Origin: JAGRAX01 sp041391365
Lineage (GTDB): Bacteria; Bdellovibrionota_G; JALEGL01; JAGRMV01
Direction of reading: 5' to 3'
DNA: 64,000 bases
Assembly (NCBI GenBank): GCA_041391365.1
Contig: JAWKOC010000003.1
Coordinates: 62,001-126,000, forward strand
Part shown: positions 16,948-25,174 of the stretch, piece after piece
How the letters are laid out: each line of letters begins with the position of its first letter
Position numbering within the stretch: position 1 is the first letter of the stretch
The notes under the pieces: model-generated
Seen by the model: the letters and a program-made list of their open reading frames with translations, nothing else
Databases searched by the model: none
Told to the model about the DNA's origin: nothing
Position numbers and translations under genes: made by a program

Positions 16948-17715
16948 TTACATGCCTGAAGAAGCTTGATCTTGGTCGATCTCAAGAGCCCATTTGCCGC
17001 CGGAACGAACCAGTTGGAAAATATCGACATGGACTGCAGATGACCTCACGAGAACGATTTGAAAATCTTCCTGAAAATGAGAGCGCTGGCGAATCTGCTC
17101 GGTCAATTCATTTGCAGAGGTGAAAAATTCGTAGGCTTTTTGCAAATCTTGCGGATCTTTGGGCAACACGACTTGATAGTTGATTTGAAAGACATTTTCC
17201 CAGCGTGGATCATTGCAACTGCAGGGAATCGATTTGCGAAGGATCCACACCCGATCTTGCATTCTTTTGGAAGATTGTTGCCAATGTACATTCCGAGAAA
17301 ACTCCTGCGAACCTTTTTCAATATCTTTGATCGAAATCTCTTCCAATTCCAGCATCGTATGTGGATCCAATTCACATTGGAACGAAAGCGTCTGTTCTTG
17401 ATCCGAAGATGTCAAATCCAATTGAAAAACAAACTCACCTTCCAGTTCCAAATAAAGATATTTCCGGTGATGAACGCCCACCGTTTTAAAATCGACAAAA
17501 CGTATATCCTTGACCAGCTGCCCTTGCGTCCCGGACGTTTTCATTTGGCTTTCAGAAGTAAGAATCGGGAGTTGAACTTCCTCAAAGGCTTGATTCCATG
17601 CAAAGGGATTGATGAAAACATCATAAAATTGCGCTTGATCTTCCTGGCACGAAAAAACCAAAAAAATAACCAAGAACAGGATGGGCTTTGCAAAAAAAGG
17701 TTTGGAAGTTTTCAT
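16948..17715 (-). CDS. Putative lipoprotein, unknown function
   Basis: A 255-residue protein. The N-terminus MKTSKPFFAKPILFLVIFLV ends in a lipobox (VFSC), so it should be lipidated and held in the inner or outer membrane. The rest is soluble with one CSC motif (SIPCSCNDPRWENVF) and no family I recognise. An ATG at 17733 would add an Arg-rich hexapeptide (MRRRLR); I prefer 17715 because it gives a standard lipoprotein signal. It lies downstream of another small lipoprotein gene in the same direction. Confidence 0.6.
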   Translation of the reverse strand: MKTSKPFFAKPILFLVIFLVFSCQEDQAQFYDVFINPFAWNQAFEEVQLPILTSESQMKTSGTQGQLVKDIRFVDFKTVGVHHRKYLYLELEGEFVFQLDLTSSDQEQTLSFQCELDPHTMLELEEISIKDIEKGSQEFSRNVHWQQSSKRMQDRVWILRKSIPCSCNDPRWENVFQINYQVVLPKDPQDLQKAYEFFTSANELTEQIRQRSHFQEDFQIVLVRSSAVHVDIFQLVRSGGKWALEIDQDQASSGM

Positions 17716-17823
17716 TCTCAATCTTCTTCGCATAGCACAACTGCCATGGATTTAGAAGGGGTCAAATACGAGGGATTGAGAGGAGAATCCATAGGGATGA
17801 ATCAGATCCCAAAAGCACTCTGA

Positions 17824-18189
17824 TCACTTACAACGAAAACGAATCGTGGTGGTGTAGTTTGAATCTTGCGTGGCTGCATGAGCACCCTCCTCGGCATCCT
17901 CCACTCCCATGACCGATCCCATTCTTCCGATAGCTCGAATGGTGGCCGTGCTTTCTTCGCTCAAACTTCCTGAGTATTCGGTTTGAAGATCAACAATCAT
18001 ATAGGTTTGATTGGAACTTTCGCAGTGTTTGGCTGCCAGTTTTCTCGCCTGCTGCTCGGAGCGACTTTTGTACGGATGTTGATACAGCAAGGTATAGGAA
18101 CCATCTTCATTGAGAGAAGCAGGAGATCGATGGACCCCGCAAGAAACGACAAGCAACGTAAGTCCAACAAAAAATATGGTCTTTCTCAT
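17824..18189 (-). CDS. Small lipoprotein, unknown function
   Basis: A 121-residue protein starting MRKTIFFVGLTLLVVSC, a clear lipobox with acylated Cys17. The mature part is hydrophilic with a conserved-looking SEQQARKLAAKHCESSNQTY segment, reminiscent of small envelope lipoproteins, and a C-terminal TTTIRFRCK. It lies 53 bp after lysA in the same direction. The ATG at 18189 was chosen over 18219 because it gives a compact signal peptide. Confidence 0.6.
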   Translation of the reverse strand: MRKTIFFVGLTLLVVSCGVHRSPASLNEDGSYTLLYQHPYKSRSEQQARKLAAKHCESSNQTYMIVDLQTEYSGSLSEESTATIRAIGRMGSVMGVEDAEEGAHAATQDSNYTTTIRFRCK

Positions 18190-18242
18190 GTCCATGAACC
18201 TAACCATTTTACTACTCAATGTAAATCAAACCGATTGATTTT

Positions 18243-19457
18243 TTATGTTTCTATAGTGGGTTCTCGAAGAATCACAAAACGTTCTCCATCCCACATATGC
18301 TCACTGGGTCTTGGGCGAAGATTGTACTGTGAACTCATGGAATATCCGTAGGCTCCTACATGCGACAACGCGATCAAGTCTCCCGGCTCACATTCAGAAA
18401 GTTCCATGTCCTTGCCAAAGGTATCGGTGCTTTCACATACCGGTCCAACCAAGTCGATTGTTCGTTTTGGGGAGTTTTCTTTTCCGAGAACAAATGCATT
18501 TACCTTAGCTTCATAAAGTGCTGGCCTCATATAGTCGTTCATCCCCGCATCGATGATGACAAATTCTTTTTTCTGATTTTTTTTGGTGTAGAGCACCTTG
18601 CTCAGCAATAGGCCTGCATTTCCAAAAATGGACCTTCCTGGTTCCAACAGCAGTCGAATGTTTTTTCCTTGCAATGCATTTCGAATGCTCTGCATGTGTT
18701 CTTCGATGGCTTGTATATGCTCATCGTCACTTGCTTCTCGTAACCCTACACCGCCGCCCACATTTAAAAATTCAATGGTAAAACCCTGAGCGTTGATTTT
18801 TTCGATGAGTTTAAATGCTTCACTCAGAGCTTTTTCATAGGGAGAGCGAGAAAAAATCTGTGAGCCCAAATGAAAATGAATCCCCACAGGTTCTACATAT
18901 TTTTGCTTGGATGATTTCTCATACATCGCAAATACACTCTCTTCATCTATTCCAAATTTGTTCTCGTACATTCCCGTTGCAATTTTTGGATGCGTCTTTG
19001 CATCGACATTCGGATTGAGACGAAAACTCACACGAGCCGTTTGTTTTTTTTCATTTGCAATCTTTGCAATTTGCTCGAGCTCTTGTTCGGACTCTACGTT
19101 GATTGAATAAATCTGCTGATCAATGGCATAGGCAATTTCTTTTGCCGTTTTTCCTACGCCAGAAAAGACAATTTTTTGGGCATCGATTCCAGCATCCAAT
19201 GCTCGACGAAGCTCTCCTCCAGAAACCACATCGGCACCGGCTCCTTTTTCTCCCAATAGGTTGAGCAGCACTGGATTTGAATTGGCTTTGATGGCCACAC
19301 AAATGAGTTCATTGGAGGAATGTTGTGCATAAGCCTGAAAATTTTTTTCGAGTAAGCTCTGCGAATAAATATAGCATGGCGTTCCATGCTGAAGAGAAAT
19401 TTTTTGAATCTCTTCCAAACCTCCAAAATTTTTTACATCAAACGTTATTTTTTCCAC
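18243..19457 (-). CDS. lysA: Diaminopimelate decarboxylase
   Basis: A 404-residue PLP enzyme of the alanine racemase/ornithine decarboxylase fold, converting meso-diaminopimelate to L-lysine. Lys57 in LICVAIKANSN should bind PLP. GVGKTAKEI, HFHLGSQIF, GGGVGLRE, LLEPGRSIFG and GPVCESTDTFGKD (the Cys-Glu-Ser substrate motif) are all present. It overlaps the end of the crotonase gene by 13 nt, so it is the last core gene of the thiolase-HBD-crotonase operon, which is an unusual association. Length is normal for the family. Confidence 0.95.
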   Translation of the reverse strand: MEKITFDVKNFGGLEEIQKISLQHGTPCYIYSQSLLEKNFQAYAQHSSNELICVAIKANSNPVLLNLLGEKGAGADVVSGGELRRALDAGIDAQKIVFSGVGKTAKEIAYAIDQQIYSINVESEQELEQIAKIANEKKQTARVSFRLNPNVDAKTHPKIATGMYENKFGIDEESVFAMYEKSSKQKYVEPVGIHFHLGSQIFSRSPYEKALSEAFKLIEKINAQGFTIEFLNVGGGVGLREASDDEHIQAIEEHMQSIRNALQGKNIRLLLEPGRSIFGNAGLLLSKVLYTKKNQKKEFVIIDAGMNDYMRPALYEAKVNAFVLGKENSPKRTIDLVGPVCESTDTFGKDMELSECEPGDLIALSHVGAYGYSMSSQYNLRPRPSEHMWDGERFVILREPTIET

Positions 19458-20224
19458 GTAGGTTTTCTTTTTTCCAAGAAAGCATTCATACCTTCTTTTT
19501 GATCAGCATGTGCAAAGCACATGGCAAATTGCTCTTGTTCCATTGCACAAGCAGTTTTCAGATCGATATGTGCACCTTGGTATATGGCTTTCTTGATTCT
19601 TGTTCGAGCTTGGCTAGGTTTGCTGGCAATTGCCTCGGCAATCTCTCGAACCTTTTCATAAAAATTTTCTTTGGGGAAAACTTCATTAACCAATCCAAAG
19701 CTCTTTGCCGCGTTGGCATCGAACATATACCCTGTCAAACAAAGTTCTAGCGCTTTGGCTTGTCCAATTTTTCTGGGCAATCTCTGCGTACCTCCAAAAC
19801 CAGGAATCACACCCAAATTGATTTCAGGTTGTCCAAACTTAGAAGTTTCGCTGGCATAAATCAAATCACACGCCATGGCGAGTTCACATCCGCCACCCAG
19901 AGCAAAACCATCTACTGCTGCGATAAAAATTTTTCCACTGGCTTCCATCATGCTTGCAATACGGTGTCCAAGTGCAGAGAATTTTCCCGCTTCAAGGGGT
20001 GAATATTCTTTCATTTGCGCGATATCAGCACCAGCAACAAAAGCTTTGTCTCCAGAACCCGTAATGACGGCTACATCTACATCATTGGAATGAACGACAT
20101 CACTGATGTGCTGTCGAAGCCCCAAAAGCACATCATGATTGAGTGCATTGAGCGCCTGCGGACGATCGATCGTAATCCAGGCTACACGATCTTGAGTTTC
20201 ACATTGAACAACAGAACTACTCAT
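19445..20224 (-). CDS. crt: Enoyl-CoA hydratase (crotonase)
   Basis: A 259-residue crotonase-fold enzyme that hydrates crotonyl-CoA to (S)-3-hydroxybutyryl-CoA. The oxyanion-hole segment is KAFVAGADIAQM, and both catalytic glutamates are present, Glu114 in FALGGGCELAMACD and Glu134 in FGQPEINLGVIPGFGG. It lies 9 bp after hbd and overlaps lysA. Together with hbd and the thiolase it provides the crotonyl-CoA to acetyl-CoA steps. A broader short-chain enoyl-CoA hydratase role is equally possible. Confidence 0.92.
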   Translation of the reverse strand: MSSSVVQCETQDRVAWITIDRPQALNALNHDVLLGLRQHISDVVHSNDVDVAVITGSGDKAFVAGADIAQMKEYSPLEAGKFSALGHRIASMMEASGKIFIAAVDGFALGGGCELAMACDLIYASETSKFGQPEINLGVIPGFGGTQRLPRKIGQAKALELCLTGYMFDANAAKSFGLVNEVFPKENFYEKVREIAEAIASKPSQARTRIKKAIYQGAHIDLKTACAMEQEQFAMCFAHADQKEGMNAFLEKRKPTWKK

Positions 20225-20233
20225 GTTTTTCTC

Positions 20234-21091
20234 CTAACGATTGTACTCGTAAAAACCTCGACCCGTTTTTCTACCATGCAACCCCGCCTCTACATATTGT
20301 CGAAGAAGTGGTGCTGGTCGATATTTATCCTCGCCCAAACCGTCATGCAAAACCTCCATGATGGCCAGGACCGTATCGAGCCCCACAAAATCTGCGAGCT
20401 CCAATGGCCCCATGGGAACATTGGTGCCAAGTTTCATGGCGACATCGATGTCTTTTGCATTTGCAATGCCTGATTCGAGTGCAAAAATGGCTTCGTTGAT
20501 CATTGGACACAAAATTCGATTGACCAAAAATCCTGGAAAATCTTTGGCCAGGACTGTTGTCTTTCCCATTTGCTTGGCCAGCGCAAGCGTGGTTTGCGTG
20601 GTCTGATCAGACGTCAAAAGACCATTGATGATTTCCACCAATTGCATGATGGGAACCGGATTCATGAAATGCATTCCAATGACTTTTTCAGGTCTCTGGG
20701 TAACGCTGGCAATTTTGGTGATGGAAATAGAGGAGGTGTTGCTCGCCAAGATGGCATCGGATTTGAGAATTTCGTCAAAAGTTTTAAAGAGCTTCAATTT
20801 GAGATCTACGTTTTCGGTGGCAGCTTCAATCAAAAAATCACAGTCAGCCAAATCCTCTACTTTTGTTGTGCTTTGAATTTTTGCAAGACACTGCGCTTTA
20901 TCTTGCTCTGAGATTTTTTCTTTTTTGAGCAGTCGATCCAAGCTTGTTTCAATGACTTTTGTTGCGCGAGCCAAACTTTCTTGGGAAATATCTTGCATGA
21001 TCACATCAAAACTTGTGGCCGCACAAACCTGCGCAATACCACTTCCCATTTGTCCGGCACCAATGACGGCAATTTTTTTGATCTGACTCAT
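20234..21091 (-). CDS. hbd: 3-hydroxybutyryl-CoA dehydrogenase
   Basis: A 285-residue NAD(P)-dependent dehydrogenase with the Rossmann motif AVIGAGQMGSGIAQVCA. The active-site segment is KVIGMHFMNPVPIMQLVEI, whose His pairs with a Glu, and the C-terminal 3HCDH domain ends in TGRGFYEYNR. The length is that of the short, stand-alone enzymes of butyrate pathways. The ATG overlaps the thiolase stop (ATGA), so the two are translationally coupled. Confidence 0.95.
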   Translation of the reverse strand: MSQIKKIAVIGAGQMGSGIAQVCAATSFDVIMQDISQESLARATKVIETSLDRLLKKEKISEQDKAQCLAKIQSTTKVEDLADCDFLIEAATENVDLKLKLFKTFDEILKSDAILASNTSSISITKIASVTQRPEKVIGMHFMNPVPIMQLVEIINGLLTSDQTTQTTLALAKQMGKTTVLAKDFPGFLVNRILCPMINEAIFALESGIANAKDIDVAMKLGTNVPMGPLELADFVGLDTVLAIMEVLHDGLGEDKYRPAPLLRQYVEAGLHGRKTGRGFYEYNR

Positions 21092-22263
21092 CTTTCTACT
21101 CCCAGTGCTACGGCTTCTCCGCCACCAATGCAGAGGCTGGCGATGCCTTTGTGTTTATTTTCTTGTTTCATGGTGTGCAAGAGCGTGACCAAAATTCGGG
21201 CGCCACTTGCACCAATGGGATGACCCAACGCCACAGCTCCACCACGAACGTTCACCTTGCTTTCATCCAATTTCAAAAGCTGGTTGACCGCCAACGATAC
21301 AACCGCAAAGGCTTCGTTGATTTCGTAGAAATCTACATCTTGCGACTGCCAGGAAATTTTTTCCAGCAGTTTTGAAATCGCATCGGCAGGTGCGGTGGTA
21401 AACCATTCGGGTTTTTTTGCTGCTTGGCTTTGTCCTGCAATCCACGCCAAAGGCTCGAGTTGATTTTTCTTCGCATATTCCTCACTACAAAGGACCAGTG
21501 CCGCAGCACCATCATTGAGGGAAGATGCATTGGCCGCGGTTACGGTTCCATCTTTGTCAAACACAGGTCGAAGCTCTGGAATTTTGTCGAAATGAACTTT
21601 GGCCGGCTCTTCGTCGTCTGTGATTTTGATTGTGCCTTTTTTTCGATCTTGAATTTCAACAGGCGTAATTTCATCTTTGAACAGCTGATTTTTTTGAGCG
21701 GCCAGCGCGCGCTCATACGATTGTTTGGCCAATCGATCTTGATCTTCTCGCGTGATCTTGCATTCGCGAGCGCACAGCTCCGCAGCATTGCCCATGTGGT
21801 AATCGTTGTAGACATCCCAAAGACCATCTTTGATCATGGTATCCACCATCTGCTCGTGGCCCATTCGCAAACCCGTTCGGGCTTTTTGGAGTGCGTAGGG
21901 AGCCTGACTCATGTTTTCCATTCCACCCGCTACAACGACCTGTGCATCGCCACTCGCAATGGCCTGCGCAGCGAGCATCACGCTCTTGAGACCCGAGCCG
22001 CAAACCTTACCTACAGTGGTGCACGGAATGGATTCTGGAAGACCAGCCTTGAGAGCTGCCTGACGCGCAGGCGCTTGCCCCATGGCACTTGTCAATACGC
22101 AACCCATATAGACCTCGCTAATATCGGCTGCTGGAATCTTTGATTTTTCAACGGCAGATGAAATTGCGATCGCTCCCAATTCAGGAGCGCTTACCCCTGA
22201 CAAACTCCCCATGAAACTTCCGATCGGTGTGCGCGTAGCACTCACAATGCATACTTTTTTCAT
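21088..22263 (-). CDS. Acetyl-CoA C-acetyltransferase (thiolase)
   Basis: A 391-residue thiolase. The nucleophile is Cys88 (VGKVCGSGLKSVM), with His in GGAVALGHPIGASGAR and the C-terminal catalytic Cys in IASLCIGGGEAVA. It condenses or cleaves acetoacetyl-CoA. It begins the thiolase-hbd-crt-lysA operon. The ATG at 22263 (MKKVCIVSATRTPIG) is the family start; the frame extends 12 codons further, through GTACC repeats, and that part is unlikely to be coding. A second thiolase is at 31792-33009. Confidence 0.93.
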   Translation of the reverse strand: MKKVCIVSATRTPIGSFMGSLSGVSAPELGAIAISSAVEKSKIPAADISEVYMGCVLTSAMGQAPARQAALKAGLPESIPCTTVGKVCGSGLKSVMLAAQAIASGDAQVVVAGGMENMSQAPYALQKARTGLRMGHEQMVDTMIKDGLWDVYNDYHMGNAAELCARECKITREDQDRLAKQSYERALAAQKNQLFKDEITPVEIQDRKKGTIKITDDEEPAKVHFDKIPELRPVFDKDGTVTAANASSLNDGAAALVLCSEEYAKKNQLEPLAWIAGQSQAAKKPEWFTTAPADAISKLLEKISWQSQDVDFYEINEAFAVVSLAVNQLLKLDESKVNVRGGAVALGHPIGASGARILVTLLHTMKQENKHKGIASLCIGGGEAVALGVER

Positions 22264-22271
22264 AGGCTCTG

Positions 22272-22415
22272 TGTACCAAGATTTTGACCGAAGGTACACT
22301 CTTGATCATTTCCTTCGATGGATGTGGACGGTGGATTGCACCGTCCGATTTTCATATGGCACCAAAACCCCCTTTTTGTACCGGGTACAAAAAGGGAGAA
22401 AATGTACCAGGTACA
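22272..22415. repeat. Cluster of GTACC/GGTAC palindromes between secG and thiolase
   Basis: Three inverted repeats built on the same core lie here. TGTACC (22272-22277) pairs with GGTACA (22293-22298). CCCTTTTTGTACC-G-GGTACAAAAAGGG is perfect at 22370-22396. TGTACC-A-GGTACA is perfect at 22403-22415. A fourth hairpin of different sequence, GGACGGT-N7-ACCGTCC, is at 22326-22346. They could terminate the secG operon, bind a regulator of the thiolase operon, or be REP-type elements. Confidence 0.6.
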
Positions 22416-22453
22416 CTCCTAAGAGATTCACAAGGTGATGGGAACTGGTGGTA

Positions 22454-22870
22454 TCAGGGCTTGGTTTTTTCAGTATTGGGACTTACATCAAGTTCGTCGG
22501 TAGACTCAGCGGCTTTTTCCGGATTGTCTTGAGGCTTTTGTTCCGTTTGATCTGTTGTAGCCTCATCAGCACGAGTTGCAGGTATTTCTTCCAAGAGATT
22601 TTCGACTTTTTCTTCCTCTTTGAGAAGCGAATCCGAGGAATCCTTGGAAGAATGAAAAGCCAAGGCCAAACTTGTGGTCATGAAAATGGCCGCAAGAATG
22701 GTGGTGAATTTGCTCAAAAAAGTTGCGGCCCCACGTGCACCAAACACGGATTGACTGGAACCACCGCCAAGAGCAGATCCCATTCCCTCTCCTTTGCCTT
22801 GCTGAAGCAATACGACCAAAATCAGCAACACACTCACAATACTGTGAAAAACGACCAAAGCAATAAACAT
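22454..22870 (-). CDS. secG: Preprotein translocase subunit SecG
   Basis: A 138-residue SecG with two transmembrane helices (LVVFHSIVSVLLILVVLLQQ and FLSKFTTILAAIFMTTSLAL) joined by the conserved glycine-rich loop GMGSALGGGSSQSVFGARGA. It is part of the SecYEG channel in the inner membrane. The acidic C-terminal tail of ~65 residues (LLKEEEKVENLLEEIP...) is longer than in E. coli SecG. It follows tpiA by 2 bp; the pgk-tpiA-secG order is common in bacteria. Confidence 0.93.
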   Translation of the reverse strand: MFIALVVFHSIVSVLLILVVLLQQGKGEGMGSALGGGSSQSVFGARGAATFLSKFTTILAAIFMTTSLALAFHSSKDSSDSLLKEEEKVENLLEEIPATRADEATTDQTEQKPQDNPEKAAESTDELDVSPNTEKTKP

Positions 22871-22872
22871 GT

Positions 22873-23625
22873 TTATTCTCCAAACTGTACGATTTTTACG
22901 AAGGCATCTGCCGCAAGGCTAGCCCCACCAACCAAAGCCCCATCAATGTCTTTTTGCCTCATCAGGGGCGAGATGTTTTCCGGCTTTACAGACCCTCCGT
23001 ACACGATCCGAACTTGGCTCGCAACGCTTTTTGATCGGGTTTGCTCCAACCATCCCCGTATGAAGGTATGCACTTCTTGCGCCATCTCTGGACTGGCTGT
23101 CTTTCCTGTGCCAATCGCCCACACTGGTTCATAGGCAATGACAACTCTTTCGATGTCATCATCCGACAAACCCTGCAACCCGCCATGGAGCTGGTGTTCG
23201 ATGATGGATAGAGTTCGTTGAGCTTCTCTTTCTTCCAGGTTTTCTCCCACACAAAAAATGGGGGACATTTCATGCTCAAGCACAGCCGCCACCTTTCTGG
23301 CCAAACTGGCATCACTTTCCTGGAAGTATTGTCGTCTCTCGGAGTGACCGATGATCACATATTCGCAATCCAAGTCCAACAGCATGGGAGCACTGATTTC
23401 TCCTGTATAAGCTCCATACTCTTCTTCATAAACATTTTGTGCGGCAAGTTTGATGGAACTACCGGTGATGGCAATGCCAAGGGGATGGAGGGAGGTAAAT
23501 GGAGGCGCGACCACAATCTCTGCCTCTTGCTTGCCAGATAGGCGTGTTTTGATCTCCGTGACCAGACGTATGCCTTCCTCCACGGTCAAATTCATTTTCC
23601 AATTTCCAATGATGATCGGACGCAT
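22873..23625 (-). CDS. tpiA: Triosephosphate isomerase
   Basis: A 250-residue TIM-barrel glycolytic enzyme interconverting dihydroxyacetone phosphate and glyceraldehyde 3-phosphate. The active-site Lys is in IGNWKMN, His in YVIIGHSERR, and Glu in VVIAYEPVWAIGTG. The phosphate loop YGGSVKPEN and GALVGGASL are intact. It sits between pgk (48 bp) and secG (2 bp) in one operon. Length is normal. Confidence 0.97.
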   Translation of the reverse strand: MRPIIIGNWKMNLTVEEGIRLVTEIKTRLSGKQEAEIVVAPPFTSLHPLGIAITGSSIKLAAQNVYEEEYGAYTGEISAPMLLDLDCEYVIIGHSERRQYFQESDASLARKVAAVLEHEMSPIFCVGENLEEREAQRTLSIIEHQLHGGLQGLSDDDIERVVIAYEPVWAIGTGKTASPEMAQEVHTFIRGWLEQTRSKSVASQVRIVYGGSVKPENISPLMRQKDIDGALVGGASLAADAFVKIVQFGE

Positions 23626-23673
23626 ATTGAAAGGGCTTTTTATCCGAAATCGGGGGGTAAGTCTATATACGGC

Positions 23674-24873
23674 TCATCCGGCCAAAATGCGCAGGCCGGG
23701 GAGTCCCCCTTTTTCGAGGTATTCCAGACTGGCTCCGCCGCCGGTGGAGATATGATCGACGTGGTCTGCTAGGCCTGACTGATTGATGGCCGCCACAGAA
23801 TCTCCCCCTCCGACCACACGATATCCGGAGCTCTTGGCAATGATAGCCGCCACTTCGTTGGTCCCCTGATTGAATGGAGGCCTCTCAAAAAGTCCCATAG
23901 GACCATTCCAAAAGAGGGTCTTGGAACCCTGAAGATATTGCTCAAAATGGGAGATGGTCTTGGGACCCACATCCAAAGCCATCAAATCATCGGGAATACT
24001 TACGCTATCACAATATTGTGGCTGACCGGGTTCCTTGATCGATGTTCCCAAATAGAAATCCTTGGGAAAAAACAAAGAAACCCCTCGGTCTGACGCTTCC
24101 TGCATGATTTTTTTGGCTCGACTGATCATATCGTCTTCCACGAGAGATCGTCCAACCCGATGTCCTCGTGCTTTGAGAAACGTGAATACCATCGCCCCAC
24201 CCAAAAAAATTCGATCTGCTTTTTTCAAAAGGGTCTCAACAACTTTCAATTTGTCAGAAATTTTTGCTCCCCCCAACACCACCGAGTAAGGATGCTCACT
24301 TCTCTTGACCAATTTCGACAAGGCTTTCAATTCTTTTTCCACCAAAAGCCCTGCGTATTTCTTTTTGAACAATTTGGGCAAAGCACTGGTACTGGCATGT
24401 TCGCGGTGAAGTGTGCCAAAGGCATCGGTAACATAAACTTGATGCGAAGTTTTGAGTCTCTGTGCAAACTCTTTGTTGTTTTCCTCCTCATCGGCATGAA
24501 AGCGAAGATTTTCAAGCAAAATGATTTGGCCGCTTTGCTGATCCGTCAAATGCTTCTGAACACCACTGCCAATACAATCATCGGGAAAAACAATTTCCTT
24601 GTCCAACAACTCGGCCAATCGTTGCGCCACTGGCAACAAGGAAAACTCCTGAGAGACTCTACCCTTGGGTCGTCCCAAATGAGAAGCAATGGTGATTTTG
24701 CATTCTTTCTCCATCAAAACTTTGATGGTCGGCAAAGCCGCTCGAATGCGTGTATCATCGGTGATCTCTCCATCTTTGAGAGGAACGTTCAAATCCAAAC
24801 GCAAGAAAACACTGGATCCTGATTCAACGTCCTCAAGGGTCTGAATGTGTTGATGATGATAAGGGATAGACAT
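23674..24873 (-). CDS. pgk: Phosphoglycerate kinase
   Basis: A 399-residue two-domain glycolytic kinase forming ATP from 1,3-bisphosphoglycerate. It shows VFLRLDLNVPLKDG, the basic-patch ASHLGRPKG, the hinge segment VLGGAKISDKLKVVETLL, FWNGPMGLFE and the nucleotide loop GGGDSVAAI with the GGGASLEYLE signature. It precedes tpiA. Two small genes upstream (90-residue protein, Ser/Thr kinase) lie close by in the same direction. Confidence 0.97.
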   Translation of the reverse strand: MSIPYHHQHIQTLEDVESGSSVFLRLDLNVPLKDGEITDDTRIRAALPTIKVLMEKECKITIASHLGRPKGRVSQEFSLLPVAQRLAELLDKEIVFPDDCIGSGVQKHLTDQQSGQIILLENLRFHADEEENNKEFAQRLKTSHQVYVTDAFGTLHREHASTSALPKLFKKKYAGLLVEKELKALSKLVKRSEHPYSVVLGGAKISDKLKVVETLLKKADRIFLGGAMVFTFLKARGHRVGRSLVEDDMISRAKKIMQEASDRGVSLFFPKDFYLGTSIKEPGQPQYCDSVSIPDDLMALDVGPKTISHFEQYLQGSKTLFWNGPMGLFERPPFNQGTNEVAAIIAKSSGYRVVGGGDSVAAINQSGLADHVDHISTGGGASLEYLEKGGLPGLRILAG

Positions 24874-24887
24874 GTATTTTTTCCGTT

Positions 24888-25160
24888 CTATTTGAGAATC
24901 ATAAAATCAACTTTGGAATAGGGAAGAAAAATGGTCTGAAAAGGAAAGTCTCTCAATCTTTCTCTCAAATTGCTCATTTCTTCCACGTTGAGAATCACTC
25001 CTGATTCCGTGGTGGTTTCTACCGTTCCTGAGATGCGAACTGTGTTTTCCAAAAAGGATTTTTCTTGTCCGTCTTTCATGTATCGAATCTGAAACAAAGG
25101 GGTCTGCAAAAAAATTTCTACCTTGCTTCCATCCAATTGATGTTTTTGTTTTGCAACCAT
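24888..25160 (-). CDS. Small conserved-looking protein, possible Sm-like beta fold
   Basis: A 90-residue protein that I cannot assign. It has three or four predicted beta-strands with a pattern loosely like Sm/Hfq proteins (VEIFLQ..., NTVRISGTVETTTESGVILN, then FQTIFLPYSKVDFMIL), in which a strand-turn-strand is followed by a last strand after a charged helix-like insert. The similarity is by eye and weak. It lies 14 bp after the Ser/Thr kinase gene and 14 bp before pgk, so it is cotranscribed with both. Confidence 0.6.
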   Translation of the reverse strand: MVAKQKHQLDGSKVEIFLQTPLFQIRYMKDGQEKSFLENTVRISGTVETTTESGVILNVEEMSNLRERLRDFPFQTIFLPYSKVDFMILK

Positions 25161-25174
25161 GGATCATTCTCCCA

